In this document: in pieces, positions 32,048-40,587 of the stretch
How positions within the stretch are numbered: the stretch's first letter is position 1
How the letters are laid out: each line of letters opens with the position of its first letter
The notes under the pieces: generated by a model
Told to the model about the DNA's origin: nothing
The model's database searches: none
What the model saw: only the letters and a program-made list of their open reading frames with translations
DNA from: JAICJC01 sp963757605
GTDB taxonomy: Bacteria; Actinomycetota; Thermoleophilia; Gaiellales; JAICJC01
Reading direction: 5' to 3'
DNA: 64,000 nucleotides
Assembly: GCA_963757605.1 (NCBI GenBank)
Contig: CAVWSF010000005.1
Coordinates: 62,001 to 126,000 of the forward strand
Position numbers and translations under genes: made by a program

Positions 32048-34188
32048 TACGCGTGCGCCAGCCAGTCGACGTCGCCGAACGCCCGCCGCGTGGCCTCGGC
32101 CACGATCGCCGCCGCCGGGCCTGACATGTCCGGGTCGGCCGCCAGGACCGCCTTCGCGTCGATGCGGGCCTCGGCCGCGAGCCGCCGCTGGCGAGCAAGG
32201 CGGGCGTGGCGGAGGTCGGGGACGCCGCTCTGGCGCAGTCCGAGCAGGGCGCCCTCGCCGCGCAGCTCGAGGTCGACGTCGGCCAGCTCGAACCCGTCGG
32301 CGATCCGGGCCATGGCGTCGAGGCGGGCCCGGGCCTCGTCGGTCGCCGGATCGGCGAGGAGCATGCAGTAGCTCTCGTGCCCGCCGCGCCCCACCCGCCC
32401 ACGGAGCTGATGGAGCTGCGCGAGCCCGAACAGGTCGGCCTGCTCGATCACCATCACCGTCGCGTTGGAGACGTCCACGCCCACCTCGATCACGGTCGTC
32501 GCGACCAGCACCTGCACCTCGCCCGAGCGGAAGGCGTCCATGATCCGGCGCCGCTCCGGCACCGGGAGCTGGCCGTGGATGCACTCCAGCCGGTAGCCGG
32601 CCAGCTCGCCGCCTCCCAGCCGGGCGGCCTCGGACTCGGCGGCTGCAGCCGCACGGGCGTCGTCCGCCTCCGTGATGAGCGGGCAGACGACGTACGCCTG
32701 GCGACCCTCGTCGAGCAGCCTGCGCATGCGGGCGAACACCTGGTCGCGGCGGTCGAGGCCGAGAACGCGAGTCACGACCGGCGTGCGGCCGGCCGGGAGC
32801 TCGTCCAGCACCGACACGTCGAGATCGCCGTAGACCGAGAGCGCGAGCGTGCGCGGGATCGGGGTGGCGGTCATGTGCAGGACGTGGGGCGACGGCCCCG
32901 AGCGGGCCTTCTCCTCGAGCGCCTGGCGCTGCTCGACGCCGAACCGGTGCTGTTCGTCGACCACCGCGACCCGCAGCGCCCCGTAGTCCACCCCGGCCTG
33001 GATGAGAGCGTGCGTCCCCACTGCCACGGCCGGCTCGCCGGAGCGAAGCACACCCTCCGCCGCGCGCCGCTCGCGGGCCGCCATCCCCTGCATCAGCCCG
33101 AGGACGCGCACCCCGAGCGGCTCGCACAGGGCCGCGAGCCCGATCAGGTGCTGGGTGGCAAGGGTCTCGGTGGGCGCCATCAGCGCCCCCTGCCCGTTCG
33201 CCTCGACCGCGCGCAGGAGCGCGTAGGCGGCCACGGCCGTCTTCCCGGAGCCGACGTCGCCCTGGAGCAGGCGCCGCATCGGCACCGGCCGCTCGAGGTC
33301 GACGTCGATCTCCCCCACCGCCCGCCGCTGGGCACCGGTCAGCTCGAACGGGAGCCCGGCGACGAAGCCGGCCGCGAGGTCGCCCGGCGGCGGGAGCGGC
33401 CGCGTGCTGGACTCCGCCTCGAACCGGGCCCGCCGGCGCAGGAGCCCGAGCTGGAGCAGGTGGAGCTCGTCGTAGGCCAGGCGCCGGCCGGCGGCCCTGG
33501 CCTCGGCCTGGTCGCGGGGCTGGTGACTGGCATGGACAGCGTCGCGGCGAAGCGGCAGCCGCCGCTTCACTTTCACCGCGTCGGGAAGCGGGTCGACCTC
33601 GTCGCCGCTGTGCGCGAGCGCCGCGGCCACGAGCTCGACCAGCCGGCGGCTGGAGACCCGCTCGGACGCCGGGTAGACCGGCACGAGCCCGGAGGTGTGG
33701 AGCACCTCACCGTCGTCGGCGGCCCGCTCGTGGCTCTTCACCACGATCTCGGCCCCGATCGTCGGGCGCCGCTCGCCGCGCAGCGACAGCCGCATGCCCG
33801 GCTTCAGGTTCTTGGCGAGATACCGCTGGTTGAACCAGATCGCGACGCCGGGCCCGGACTCGTCTCGAACGGCGGCCTCCACGATCGCGAGGTTGCGGCG
33901 CCGGGTGGGCCGCAGGCGCACGCGCTCGACCGTGCACACGACCGTCGCCTCCTCCCCGGGCCCGATCTCGGCCAGGAGCCGGCGGGAGCGGAAGTCCTCG
34001 TGCCGGAAGGGGACGTGCTCCAGGAGGTCGCCGACCGTCTCCACGGGCCGAGGGCGCAGGCCCGCGAGCGCCGCGGCCAGCGCCGAGCCCGACGTCGCGG
34101 GCAGGTCGAGATGCTCGGTGCTCGGGGCGGACCGCGGCCGCGGGAAGCCTGTCTCGGGCACGGGCCCGCCGCCGAACGCGCGCGTCAT
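32047..34188 (-). CDS. recG: ATP-dependent DNA helicase RecG
   Basis: 713 residues. Remodels stalled forks and branched DNA. N-terminal wedge/OB region (VCTVERVRLRPTRRRNLAIVEAAV), helicase motifs GDVGSGKTAVAAYALL, APTETLATQHL, DEQHRFG, MTATPIPRTLALSVYGDLD and VEVGVDVSNATVMVIEQAD, then QLRGRVGRGG and the C-terminal wedge-contacting helix. The start at 34188 overlaps the upstream stop (ATGA); longer in-frame starts lie inside the neighbouring gene. Confidence 0.96.
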   Translation of the reverse strand: MTRAFGGGPVPETGFPRPRSAPSTEHLDLPATSGSALAAALAGLRPRPVETVGDLLEHVPFRHEDFRSRRLLAEIGPGEEATVVCTVERVRLRPTRRRNLAIVEAAVRDESGPGVAIWFNQRYLAKNLKPGMRLSLRGERRPTIGAEIVVKSHERAADDGEVLHTSGLVPVYPASERVSSRRLVELVAAALAHSGDEVDPLPDAVKVKRRLPLRRDAVHASHQPRDQAEARAAGRRLAYDELHLLQLGLLRRRARFEAESSTRPLPPPGDLAAGFVAGLPFELTGAQRRAVGEIDVDLERPVPMRRLLQGDVGSGKTAVAAYALLRAVEANGQGALMAPTETLATQHLIGLAALCEPLGVRVLGLMQGMAARERRAAEGVLRSGEPAVAVGTHALIQAGVDYGALRVAVVDEQHRFGVEQRQALEEKARSGPSPHVLHMTATPIPRTLALSVYGDLDVSVLDELPAGRTPVVTRVLGLDRRDQVFARMRRLLDEGRQAYVVCPLITEADDARAAAAAESEAARLGGGELAGYRLECIHGQLPVPERRRIMDAFRSGEVQVLVATTVIEVGVDVSNATVMVIEQADLFGLAQLHQLRGRVGRGGHESYCMLLADPATDEARARLDAMARIADGFELADVDLELRGEGALLGLRQSGVPDLRHARLARQRRLAAEARIDAKAVLAADPDMSGPAAAIVAEATRRAFGDVDWLAHA

Positions 34189-36011
34189 TCGCCGGCCAGG
34201 ACGAGCATCCCCAGCGTGCCCGGGCCGCCGTGCGTGCCGACGACGGCGCCGATCTCGCACACCCGGTCGATCGAGGCCTGCGGGCGCGAGCGCTGCACGA
34301 TCTCGCGCAACCGCTCGAGCCCTGCGGCGTCGTCGGCATGCGCCAGGCCGACGCTGGCCGGGCTCCCGTCGGGAACCGCCGCGCGCAGGAAGCGGTCGAA
34401 CTCGCGCATCGCAGCCGCCCGGCCCAGCGCCCGCTTGTACGGCTCGATCCGCCCGCCCCGGATCGTGAGCAGCGGCCGGACGCCGAGCGCGCCTCCCAGC
34501 AACTCGGACGTCCGCCCGATCCGCCCGCCCCGGCGCAGGAACTCGAGCGTGTCGACGTAGATCAGCACCGAGACCCGCTCGCGGGCGGCCGCGAACCAGG
34601 CTTCGAGCTCGTCCATGTCGGTGCCGGCGTCGAGCAGCCGCTGGAGCCCCTGTGCGAGAAGGACGGTGCCGGCCGACACGGTGAGGCCGTCGAGGACCGT
34701 CACGCGGCCGCCGGCCTCAGGCGTCTCGGCCGCGATCCTGGCGGCCTGGGCCGACGCCGACACCTGCGAGGACACCGGCAGCACGAGCACGTGGGCGAAG
34801 TCGGCCAGCTCCTCGTAGGCGACGGCGTAGGCGCCCGGCGAGGGCGCCGCCGTCGAGGGATGTGCACTGCCCTCGCGCAGGCGGGCGTAGAAGCCGGAGG
34901 CGTCGATGTCGACGCCGTCGCGGAACTGCTCGTCGCCGAAGCGCACCGTGAGCGGCACCGATCGCCAGGTGGGCTGCTCGGAGGCCGGGGCGGGCATGTC
35001 GGCAGTCGAGTCGAGGACGATCGCGGTGTTCTCCGCCGTCATCCGCCCATCGGCGGCCCGGCCGCCGGGGATCGCCGTCAGGTGCCGCTCGCCCGCCAGG
35101 CGGCGCTCGCGCTCCTCGGCCTGGACGTGCATGTTGGCGATCGCGACCCGGTCGATCGCCCCCATGACCACCGCCGCCGAGATCGCCTGGCCGGGATCGT
35201 CGGTGTGGACGTGCACCTTGACGAGCGGGGCCTCGCCGACCACGAGCAGGCAGTCGCCCATCTCGACGAGCGCCGATTCGAGCGCCTCGCGGTCGATGTC
35301 GTCGCCCTCCACCAGAAACGCGGTGCAGTAGCGGTACCGGGACTGCTCGAGGTGGATCGCCTCGAGGCTGATGGGCGCGGCGATCGCCTCGATGGGCGCC
35401 TCCACCTCCTCGCCGCGCAGACCGGCGAACGCGCCTCGCGCGAACTCCAGCAGACCGGCGGCGCCGGCGTCGACGACGCCCGCGTCGCGCAGCACGTCGA
35501 GCATCCCCTGGGTGCGTACGACCGACGCCTCGCCCTCGGCCAGGATGACCTCGACCGCCTCCTCGAGCGGACGGCCCGCGACCCCCTCGGCGGCATCGGC
35601 CATCTCGCGGATGACGGTCAGCATCGTCCCCTCGATCGGGTGCTGCACGGGCCGGTAGGCCGCTTCGGTGGCGGCCCGCAGCGCCCGGGCGAGCGTCTTC
35701 GAGTCGATCCCGCGCGAGCCGCCGACAACGCCCGCGAACCCGCCCACGATCTGGCTCAGGATGGCGCCGGAGTTGCCGCTCGCCCCGCGCAGGGCGGCCC
35801 GCGTCGCAGCGGCGGCGAGCGCCTCGCGCGTGTCCGCGGGGTCAGCTTCGAGCCCGGCGGCGAGCTCCCGGGCCGTCTCGGCCAGGTTCGTCCCGGTGTC
35901 GCCGTCGGGGACCGGGTAGACGTTCAGGTCGTTCAGGCGGCCGCGGCTCGATTCGACCGCGGCGGCGCCACCCCTCGCCATCGCGAGGGCGATGCGGCGG
36001 GCCTCGGTCAC
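34185..36011 (-). CDS. FakA-DegV fusion: fatty acid kinase subunits on one chain
   Basis: 608 residues. Residues about 1-195 are a DhaL/Dak2 kinase domain (NVYPVPDGDTGTNLAETAREL, LRGASGNSGAILSQIVGGF, EGTMLTVIREMA). Residues about 215-320 match the middle domain of FakA (RYCTAFLVEG, GDCLLVVGEAPLVKVHVHTDDPG, ANMHVQ). From about 338 the chain is a complete DegV/FakB domain: IVLDSTADMP, PLTVRFGDEQFRDGVDI, STAAPSPGAYAVAYEEL, and TLEFLRRGGRIGRTSELLGGALGVRPLLTIRGG. In Staphylococcus FakA phosphorylates fatty acids held by separate FakB proteins. GTG start overlaps asp23 (GTGA). Confidence 0.88.
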   Translation of the reverse strand: MTEARRIALAMARGGAAAVESSRGRLNDLNVYPVPDGDTGTNLAETARELAAGLEADPADTREALAAAATRAALRGASGNSGAILSQIVGGFAGVVGGSRGIDSKTLARALRAATEAAYRPVQHPIEGTMLTVIREMADAAEGVAGRPLEEAVEVILAEGEASVVRTQGMLDVLRDAGVVDAGAAGLLEFARGAFAGLRGEEVEAPIEAIAAPISLEAIHLEQSRYRYCTAFLVEGDDIDREALESALVEMGDCLLVVGEAPLVKVHVHTDDPGQAISAAVVMGAIDRVAIANMHVQAEERERRLAGERHLTAIPGGRAADGRMTAENTAIVLDSTADMPAPASEQPTWRSVPLTVRFGDEQFRDGVDIDASGFYARLREGSAHPSTAAPSPGAYAVAYEELADFAHVLVLPVSSQVSASAQAARIAAETPEAGGRVTVLDGLTVSAGTVLLAQGLQRLLDAGTDMDELEAWFAAARERVSVLIYVDTLEFLRRGGRIGRTSELLGGALGVRPLLTIRGGRIEPYKRALGRAAAMREFDRFLRAAVPDGSPASVGLAHADDAAGLERLREIVQRSRPQASIDRVCEIGAVVGTHGGPGTLGMLVLAGE

Positions 36012-36376
36012 GGCGTCCGCTTGACGCCCTGGATGTGGATCTGGAGCGAGTGGACCGGCATCTGCGTGAGCTTCTCTACCTGATACTGCACCCTCGAGCG
36101 GACGTTTGCCGCGATGTCTGCCAGGTTTAGCCCGAACTCGACGACGACGTAGAGGTCGATCGAGAGCCCCGCGCCGTTCCTGCGGACGCTCACGCCCTGG
36201 GTCAGCCGGTCCCGCGTCAGGAGCCGCGCGACGCCCTGGGTGAGGCTGGATGCGGCCATCCCGACGACGCCGTAGCACTCGAGCACGGTGAGGCCGACCA
36301 CGTGCGCGACCGCCTCGTTGGTCACGGTCACGGCCCCGCCCACGGCCGGCTCTCGGCGTGCTTCGGCATGGCCCAT
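36008..36376 (-). CDS. Asp23/Gls24 family envelope protein (YloU-like)
   Basis: 122 residues. Core GGAVTVTNEAVAHVVGLTVLECYGVVGM, then GVSVRRNGAGLSIDLYVVVEFGLNLADIAANVRSRVQYQVEKLTQMPVHSLQIHIQGV, the usual Asp23 domain. In Bacillus and relatives yloU always precedes yloV (fakA), as here. The ATG at 36376 gives a plausible 15-residue N-terminus. First gene of the long minus-strand operon; the 229-base gap upstream is full of palindromes. Confidence 0.9.
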   Translation of the reverse strand: MGHAEARREPAVGGAVTVTNEAVAHVVGLTVLECYGVVGMAASSLTQGVARLLTRDRLTQGVSVRRNGAGLSIDLYVVVEFGLNLADIAANVRSRVQYQVEKLTQMPVHSLQIHIQGVKRTP

Positions 36377-36448
36377 GTGGCTGTCAGACGCCTTGTCGGG
36401 GGCGGAGGTTGCGGGGCGGAGGGTGGGGGCGGGGCTTCGGGACCGCCG

Positions 36449-36553
36449 CCCGTGTTGCACCTGCGCTTCGCGCACCGGTGCAACACGGGCTCCGTGGCGG
36501 CCGGGCGACGGGGCCGGCCCTGCGGGCCGGGTTGCACGGCTCTGCCGTGCAAC
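36449..36553. repeat. Cluster of three palindromes between asp23 and rpmB
   Basis: CCCGTGTTGCAC at 36449-36460 pairs with GTGCAACACGGG at 36478-36489 (12-base perfect stem, 17-base loop). CCGGCCC-TGC-GGGCCGG occupies 36514-36530. GTTGCACGGC-TCT-GCCGTGCAAC occupies 36531-36553 (10-base perfect stem). The first and third share the GTTGCAC/GTGCAAC half-site. The genes on either side diverge, so these are not ordinary terminators; operator sites or a palindromic repeat family are the options. Confidence 0.6.
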
Positions 36554-36591
36554 AACGGGGTCTGGGGCAGTCCAGCGTTGGTGGGTGTGGC

Positions 36592-36597
36592 TATACT
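36592..36597 (+). promoter_or_regulatory. rpmB: Likely -10 box of rpmB
   Basis: TATACT is the only A/T-rich hexamer in this stretch and sits 8 bases before the GTG start of rpmB, which would make the transcript almost leaderless. No convincing -35 box is seen at the expected distance, so the call is tentative. Confidence 0.35.
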
Positions 36598-36605
36598 CCC
36601 CGGCC

Positions 36606-36797
36606 GTGTCCAGAGTGTGCGTGATCTGCAGCAAGCGGCCCGGCACCGGGAACAACCGCAGCCATTCGATGGTCGCCACGAAGCGGCGCTTCGACGTGAA
36701 CCTCCAGAAGATCCGCATCCTCGTCGACGGCGCGCCGGTCAGGGCCTACGTCTGCACGCGCTGCTTGAAGAGCGGCCGGGTGCAGAAGGCCGTGTGA
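36606..36797 (+). CDS. rpmB: 50S ribosomal protein L28
   Basis: 63 residues: SRVCVICSKRPGTGNNRSHSMVATKRRF is the L28 N-terminus and YVCTRCLKSG the C-terminal zinc pair, giving four Cys (CVIC, CTRC), the zinc-binding form. GTG start. Divergent from asp23, the same arrangement as rpmB-yloU in Bacillus. Stop overlaps the next gene (GTGTGA). Confidence 0.95.
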   Translation: MSRVCVICSKRPGTGNNRSHSMVATKRRFDVNLQKIRILVDGAPVRAYVCTRCLKSGRVQKAV

Positions 36798-37387
36798 CCG
36801 CGCTCCGGCGCTCCGACCTCGATCCAGACCCGCTGCGCCAGGTCGAGCGCTGGCGCCACGAGGCCGCCGAGGCCGGCGTCGACACGACCCTCGCCGCCCT
36901 GGCGACCGCCTCGCCCACCGGCCGTCCGTCGGTGCGGATGGTGCTCGTGAAGGGGGTCGAGGAGGGCGGCTTCCGGTTCTTCACGAACTACGAGAGCCGC
37001 AAGGCTCGCGAGCTGGCCGAGAACCCGCTCGCGGCACTCCTCTTCCACTGGCCCGGCCGCCAGCTGCGCGTCGAGGGCGGCGTCGAGCGCCTGCCGGATG
37101 CCGAGTCCGACGCCTACTTCGACGCCCGACCGCCGCGCAGTCGCCTGAGCGCCGCCGTGTCGCCGCAGAGCCGCCCCGTGGCCTCGCGCGAGGAGCTCGA
37201 GGCGGCCGTGCGCGAGCTGGAGGCTGCCCACCCGGAGGGCGACCTCCCCCGTCCTGCGAACTGGGGCGGCTACCGGCTCCTGCCGAACGCGTACGAGCTC
37301 TGGCAGCACGACCGCCACCGCATGCACGACCGCTTCCGCTACACGAGCGCCGGCGGCGGGTGGCTCGTCGAGCGGCTCGGCCCCTGA
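36794..37387 (+). CDS. pdxH: Pyridoxine/pyridoxamine 5'-phosphate oxidase
   Basis: 197 residues. FMN enzyme making pyridoxal 5'-phosphate. Family motifs: DPLRQVERWRHEAAEAG, RPSVRMVLVKGVEEGGFRFFTNYESRKARELAENP, FHWPGRQLRVEGGVERL, SPQSRPVASREELE, and the C-terminal WGGYRLLPNAYELWQHDRHRMHDRF (usually ending RLxP, here VERLGP). GTG start overlaps the rpmB stop. Its 3' end overlaps the convergent reductase gene by 49 bases. Confidence 0.94.
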   Translation: MTALRRSDLDPDPLRQVERWRHEAAEAGVDTTLAALATASPTGRPSVRMVLVKGVEEGGFRFFTNYESRKARELAENPLAALLFHWPGRQLRVEGGVERLPDAESDAYFDARPPRSRLSAAVSPQSRPVASREELEAAVRELEAAHPEGDLPRPANWGGYRLLPNAYELWQHDRHRMHDRFRYTSAGGGWLVERLGP

Positions 37388-38181
37388 AGCACCTCGCGGA
37401 CGCCGCGCAGGCGGGTTGAAAGCAGCGCGCGGGCGCGGGCGCAGCCGAGTCGGCAGTCGAGCGGCCGCAGCTCGGGGAGATCGGCCGAGCGCGCGCCCCG
37501 CACCAGCTCCGGGTCGCGTCCGCCCGCCGCCGCGACGAGCGTCGCGAACCCGTGCCGCGAGACGGCGTCGCATCCGGCGACGTGCAGCGGCCCGGCGTAC
37601 GCGAGCCCCGCCAGCTCGAGCACCGCGTCGGCGAGGTCGGAGACGTGCACCGGGCAGCGGATCTCGTCCGTGAAGAACGCCATGCCGGACGCGCCCTCGA
37701 CCGCGGCGAGGACCGCCCGCTCGTGCGGCGAAGGTGACGGCCCGCCGTAGATCAGCGACGTGCGGACGATCGCCGCGGCGGGATGGGCCAGGCGCACGGC
37801 CGCCTCCGCCTCGGCCTTGGCGCGGCCGTAGTCCGTGACGGGGCTCGGCGGGTCGGCCTCGACGTACGGCCGGCCCGCGTCGCCGGCGAAGACGACGTCG
37901 GTCGAGAGGTGGACGAGCCGGGCGCCGATCGCCGCAGCGGCCGCCGCGACGTTCCGGGCACCGGCGACGTTCGTCTCCCACGCCCCCTCGCCGCGGCGGG
38001 CGTAGGCGGTGTGGATCACGACGTCCGGGCGCACGGACTGCACGACCCGCCCGACCGCCGCGGCGTCTCGGACGTCCAAGCGCACGTCGCCCCCGCCGGT
38101 GTGCGCCGTGCCCACGGCCCCGGGCGCGCGCCGCAGGAGCTCGCCGCCGAGGTAGCCCGAGCCGCCAGTCACGAGGAGCAC
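37339..38181 (-). CDS. NAD(P)-dependent sugar-nucleotide reductase/epimerase-like (RmlD-like)
   Basis: 280 residues. Short-chain Rossmann protein: VLLVTGGSGYLGGELL (nucleotide-binding GxxGxxG), LDVRDAAAVGRVVQSVRPDVVIHTAY, WETNVAGARNVA, LVHLSTDVVFAGDAGRPYVE (catalytic Thr), and TDYGRAKAEAE (YxxxK). The fold and the DVVFAG segment match dTDP-4-dehydrorhamnose reductase and MAT2B-like proteins, but the rest of a rhamnose pathway is not nearby, so the substrate is open. GTG start at 38181 begins VLLVTGG. The last 16 residues are encoded antisense to pdxH and look like a tail. Confidence 0.75.
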   Translation of the reverse strand: MLLVTGGSGYLGGELLRRAPGAVGTAHTGGGDVRLDVRDAAAVGRVVQSVRPDVVIHTAYARRGEGAWETNVAGARNVAAAAAAIGARLVHLSTDVVFAGDAGRPYVEADPPSPVTDYGRAKAEAEAAVRLAHPAAAIVRTSLIYGGPSPSPHERAVLAAVEGASGMAFFTDEIRCPVHVSDLADAVLELAGLAYAGPLHVAGCDAVSRHGFATLVAAAGGRDPELVRGARSADLPELRPLDCRLGCARARALLSTRLRGVREVLQGPSRSTSHPPPALV

Positions 38182-38186
38182 TCCCG

Positions 38187-38702
38187 TTACCTGCGGCTGC
38201 CGCGCGGAAGCGCGCGCAGGAGGCCCGCCATCTCGAGCGCGGCGTCCGCCGCATCGGCGCCCTTGTTGCCGTCGGACCCGCCGGCCCGCGCGATCGCCTG
38301 GTCGAGCGTGTCGCACGTGAGCAGGCCGAAGCTCACCGGGACGCCCGTGTCGAGCGCCGCCTGGATGACGCCGCGTGAGGCCTCGCTGCAGACGTACTCG
38401 AAGTGCGGCGTACCGCCCCGGATGACGCAGCCCAGCGCGACGACGGCCTGATGACTTCCAGCCTCGGCCAGCCGCCTGCACGCCAGCGGCAGCTCCCAGG
38501 CACCGGGGACGAGGACGACGGTGATGCGGTCGGCGGCGATACCGCGCTCCATGAGCCGCGCGACGGCTCCGTCGAGGAGGCGCTGGACGACCTCCGCGTT
38601 GTAGCGCGAGGCCACGACCGCGACGTCCTGGTCGGCGATCCGGCCCTCGATGGCATGACAGCCATCGGGGACCTGCAGCGTCCCGGGACCCAGGTCGCTC
38701 AC
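38187..38702 (-). CDS. ribH: 6,7-dimethyl-8-ribityllumazine synthase
   Basis: 171 residues. Condenses the RibA/D product with the RibB product. Family segments: VASRYNAEVVQRLLDGAVARL, VPGAWELPLACRRLAE, ALGCVIRGGTPHFEYVCSEASRGV (active-site His in TPHFEY), and GLLTCDTLDQAIARAGG...NKGADAA. Slightly longer at the N-terminus than the usual 155. GTG start overlaps the ribBA stop (GTGA). Confidence 0.95.
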   Translation of the reverse strand: MSDLGPGTLQVPDGCHAIEGRIADQDVAVVASRYNAEVVQRLLDGAVARLMERGIAADRITVVLVPGAWELPLACRRLAEAGSHQAVVALGCVIRGGTPHFEYVCSEASRGVIQAALDTGVPVSFGLLTCDTLDQAIARAGGSDGNKGADAADAALEMAGLLRALPRGSRR

Positions 38703-39973
38703 GTCTCGTCCAGCCGCAGGCCCTGGTGGCGGATGGTGTGGCCCATCCGCTCGCGCTTCGTCCGCAGGTAGCGCTCGTTCACCGGGTTCGGCTCGGCCTC
38801 GATCGGCAGCTGCTCCGTGATGATGAGGCCGTAGCCCTCGAGGCCGAGGATCTTCTTCGGGTTGTTGGTGAGGACCCGCAGGGACGTGAGCCCGAGGTCG
38901 GCCAGGATCTGGTAGCCGACGCCGTAGTCGCGCGAGTCGACCGGCAGGCCGAGCGCCAGGTTGGCGTCGACGGTGTCGAGGCCCTGCTCCTGGAGCTCGT
39001 AGGCCCGCAGCTTGTTGAGGAGCCCGATCCCGCGCCCCTCCTGGGACAGGTAGAGCAGCACGCCCTTGCCCTCGGAGGCGATCTGGGAGATCGCCCGCTC
39101 GAGCTGCTCGCCGCAGTCGCACCGAAGCGAGTGGAAGACGTCGCCGGTCAGGCACTCGGAGTGGACGCGCACCAGGACGTCCGCCTCGCCGGCGACGTCG
39201 CCCATGACGAGGGCGACGTGCTGCTGGCCGTCGATCATCGAGCGGTAGCCGTGGGCGACGAACTCGCCGTAGCGGGTCGGCATCTCGGCCGACGCGATCC
39301 GCTCGACCAGCTTCTCGGTGCGGCGCCGGTAGGCGACGAGGTCGGCGACGGTGATCATCGTGAGGCCGTGGCGGGCGCAGTAGGCGACCAGGTCGGGCAC
39401 TCGCGCCATCGTGCCGTCGTCGTTCATGACCTCGCAGATCACCCCGGCCGGCTGGAGCCCGGCCATGCGCGCGAGGTCGACCGACGCCTCGGTCTGGCCG
39501 GTGCGCTCGAGCACGCCGAACGGGCGCGCCCGGAGGGGGAAGACGTGGCCCGGTTGGACGAGGTCGGCCGGCTTCGCGGACGGGTTGATCGCCACCTGGA
39601 CGGTGTGCGCCCGGTCGGCGGCGGAAACGCCGGTCGAGACACCCTCGCGGGCCTCGATCGAGACCGTGAACGCAGTGCGGAGCGGCGCCTCGTTGTTGCG
39701 GGCCATCTGCTCGAGGCCGAGCTCCTCGATCCGCTCGGGCGTGAGCGTGAGGCAGATGATCCCGCGGCCGTGGGTCGCCATGAAGTTGATGGCCTCGGGC
39801 GTCACGTGCTGGGCGGCCATGACCAGGTCGCCCTCGTTCTCGCGGTCCGGCGAGTCGACGACGACCACCATCCGGCCCTCGCGAACGTCCTCGATCGCCT
39901 GCTCGATCGGGGCGAACGGCCACTCGCCACCGAGCTCGGGAAACGCGTCGAGATACTCTGCGCGGCTGCTCAT
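38699..39973 (-). CDS. ribBA: Bifunctional DHBP synthase / GTP cyclohydrolase II
   Basis: 424 residues. N-terminal 3,4-dihydroxy-2-butanone-4-phosphate synthase: DSPDRENEGDLVMAAQHVTPE, GRGIICLTLTPERIEELGL, TEASVDLARMAGLQPAGVICE. C-terminal GTP cyclohydrolase II: VRVHSECLTGDVFHSLRCDCGEQL (zinc Cys) and YLSQEGRGIGLLNKLRAYELQ. It supplies both entry substrates of riboflavin synthesis. The ATG overlaps the ribE stop (ATGA). Confidence 0.96.
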   Translation of the reverse strand: MSSRAEYLDAFPELGGEWPFAPIEQAIEDVREGRMVVVVDSPDRENEGDLVMAAQHVTPEAINFMATHGRGIICLTLTPERIEELGLEQMARNNEAPLRTAFTVSIEAREGVSTGVSAADRAHTVQVAINPSAKPADLVQPGHVFPLRARPFGVLERTGQTEASVDLARMAGLQPAGVICEVMNDDGTMARVPDLVAYCARHGLTMITVADLVAYRRRTEKLVERIASAEMPTRYGEFVAHGYRSMIDGQQHVALVMGDVAGEADVLVRVHSECLTGDVFHSLRCDCGEQLERAISQIASEGKGVLLYLSQEGRGIGLLNKLRAYELQEQGLDTVDANLALGLPVDSRDYGVGYQILADLGLTSLRVLTNNPKKILGLEGYGLIITEQLPIEAEPNPVNERYLRTKRERMGHTIRHQGLRLDET

Positions 39974-40587
39974 GGGGTCGCCTCCGATCGTATCAGAGCG
40001 CCTGGAAATACCAGCTTTTCGACGTACTTCGCGAGCACGTCGGCCTCCAGGTTGACGCGGCCGCCCGGGGCGAGCTCCCCCAGCGTCGTCACCGCCAGCG
40101 TGTGCGGGACGAGCGAGACCGAGAAGCTCGTCTCGTCGAGCGCGGTGATGGTGAGGCCGACCCCGGCCACGCACACCGATCCCTTCTGGATCGCATAGCG
40201 CATGATCTCCGGCGGCGCCGTGAAGGTGAAGTTGCGCGCATCGCCCTCGGGGTCGATCCGGGCGACCTCGCCAACGCCGTCCACGTGCCCCTGGACCCAG
40301 TGGCCGCCCATCGGATCGCCCACCCTGAGGGCCGGCTCGAGATTCACGCGGGCGCCGGCCGAGAGGCCCTCGAGCGTCGTTCGCCGCAGCGTCTCCGCGA
40401 CGGCGTTGAACTCGAGCACCGGCCCCTCGCGGCGGACGACCGTGAGACAGCAGCCGTCGACGGCGACCGAGTCGCCGATCCGGGCGGACGCGGCAACGAC
40501 CGGCGCCTCGACCGCGAGGTCGACGCCGCCGTCCGAAGGCGTGGCGGCCCGGACCGTGCCCGACTCGATGACGATGCCCGTGAAGAT
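39970..40587 (-). CDS. ribE: Riboflavin synthase alpha chain, apparently starting at ATC
   Basis: 205 residues if read from the ATC at 40587, the normal family length. Two lumazine-binding repeats: (I/M)FTGIVIESGTV...SVAVDGCCLTVV and GARVNLEPALRVGDPMGGHWVQGHVDGVGEV...SVCVAGVGLTITAL...VNLEADVLAKYVEKL. Riboflavin synthases begin MFTGIV; here the codon before FTGIV is ATC, directly after the ribD stop TAG, with AGGAG at 40594-40598 at ideal spacing. The first ATG/GTG in frame (40419) would delete about 56 residues including FTGIV. Either ATC is the initiator, or one base is wrong. Confidence 0.9.
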   Translation of the reverse strand: MFTGIVIESGTVRAATPSDGGVDLAVEAPVVAASARIGDSVAVDGCCLTVVRREGPVLEFNAVAETLRRTTLEGLSAGARVNLEPALRVGDPMGGHWVQGHVDGVGEVARIDPEGDARNFTFTAPPEIMRYAIQKGSVCVAGVGLTITALDETSFSVSLVPHTLAVTTLGELAPGGRVNLEADVLAKYVEKLVFPGALIRSEATP

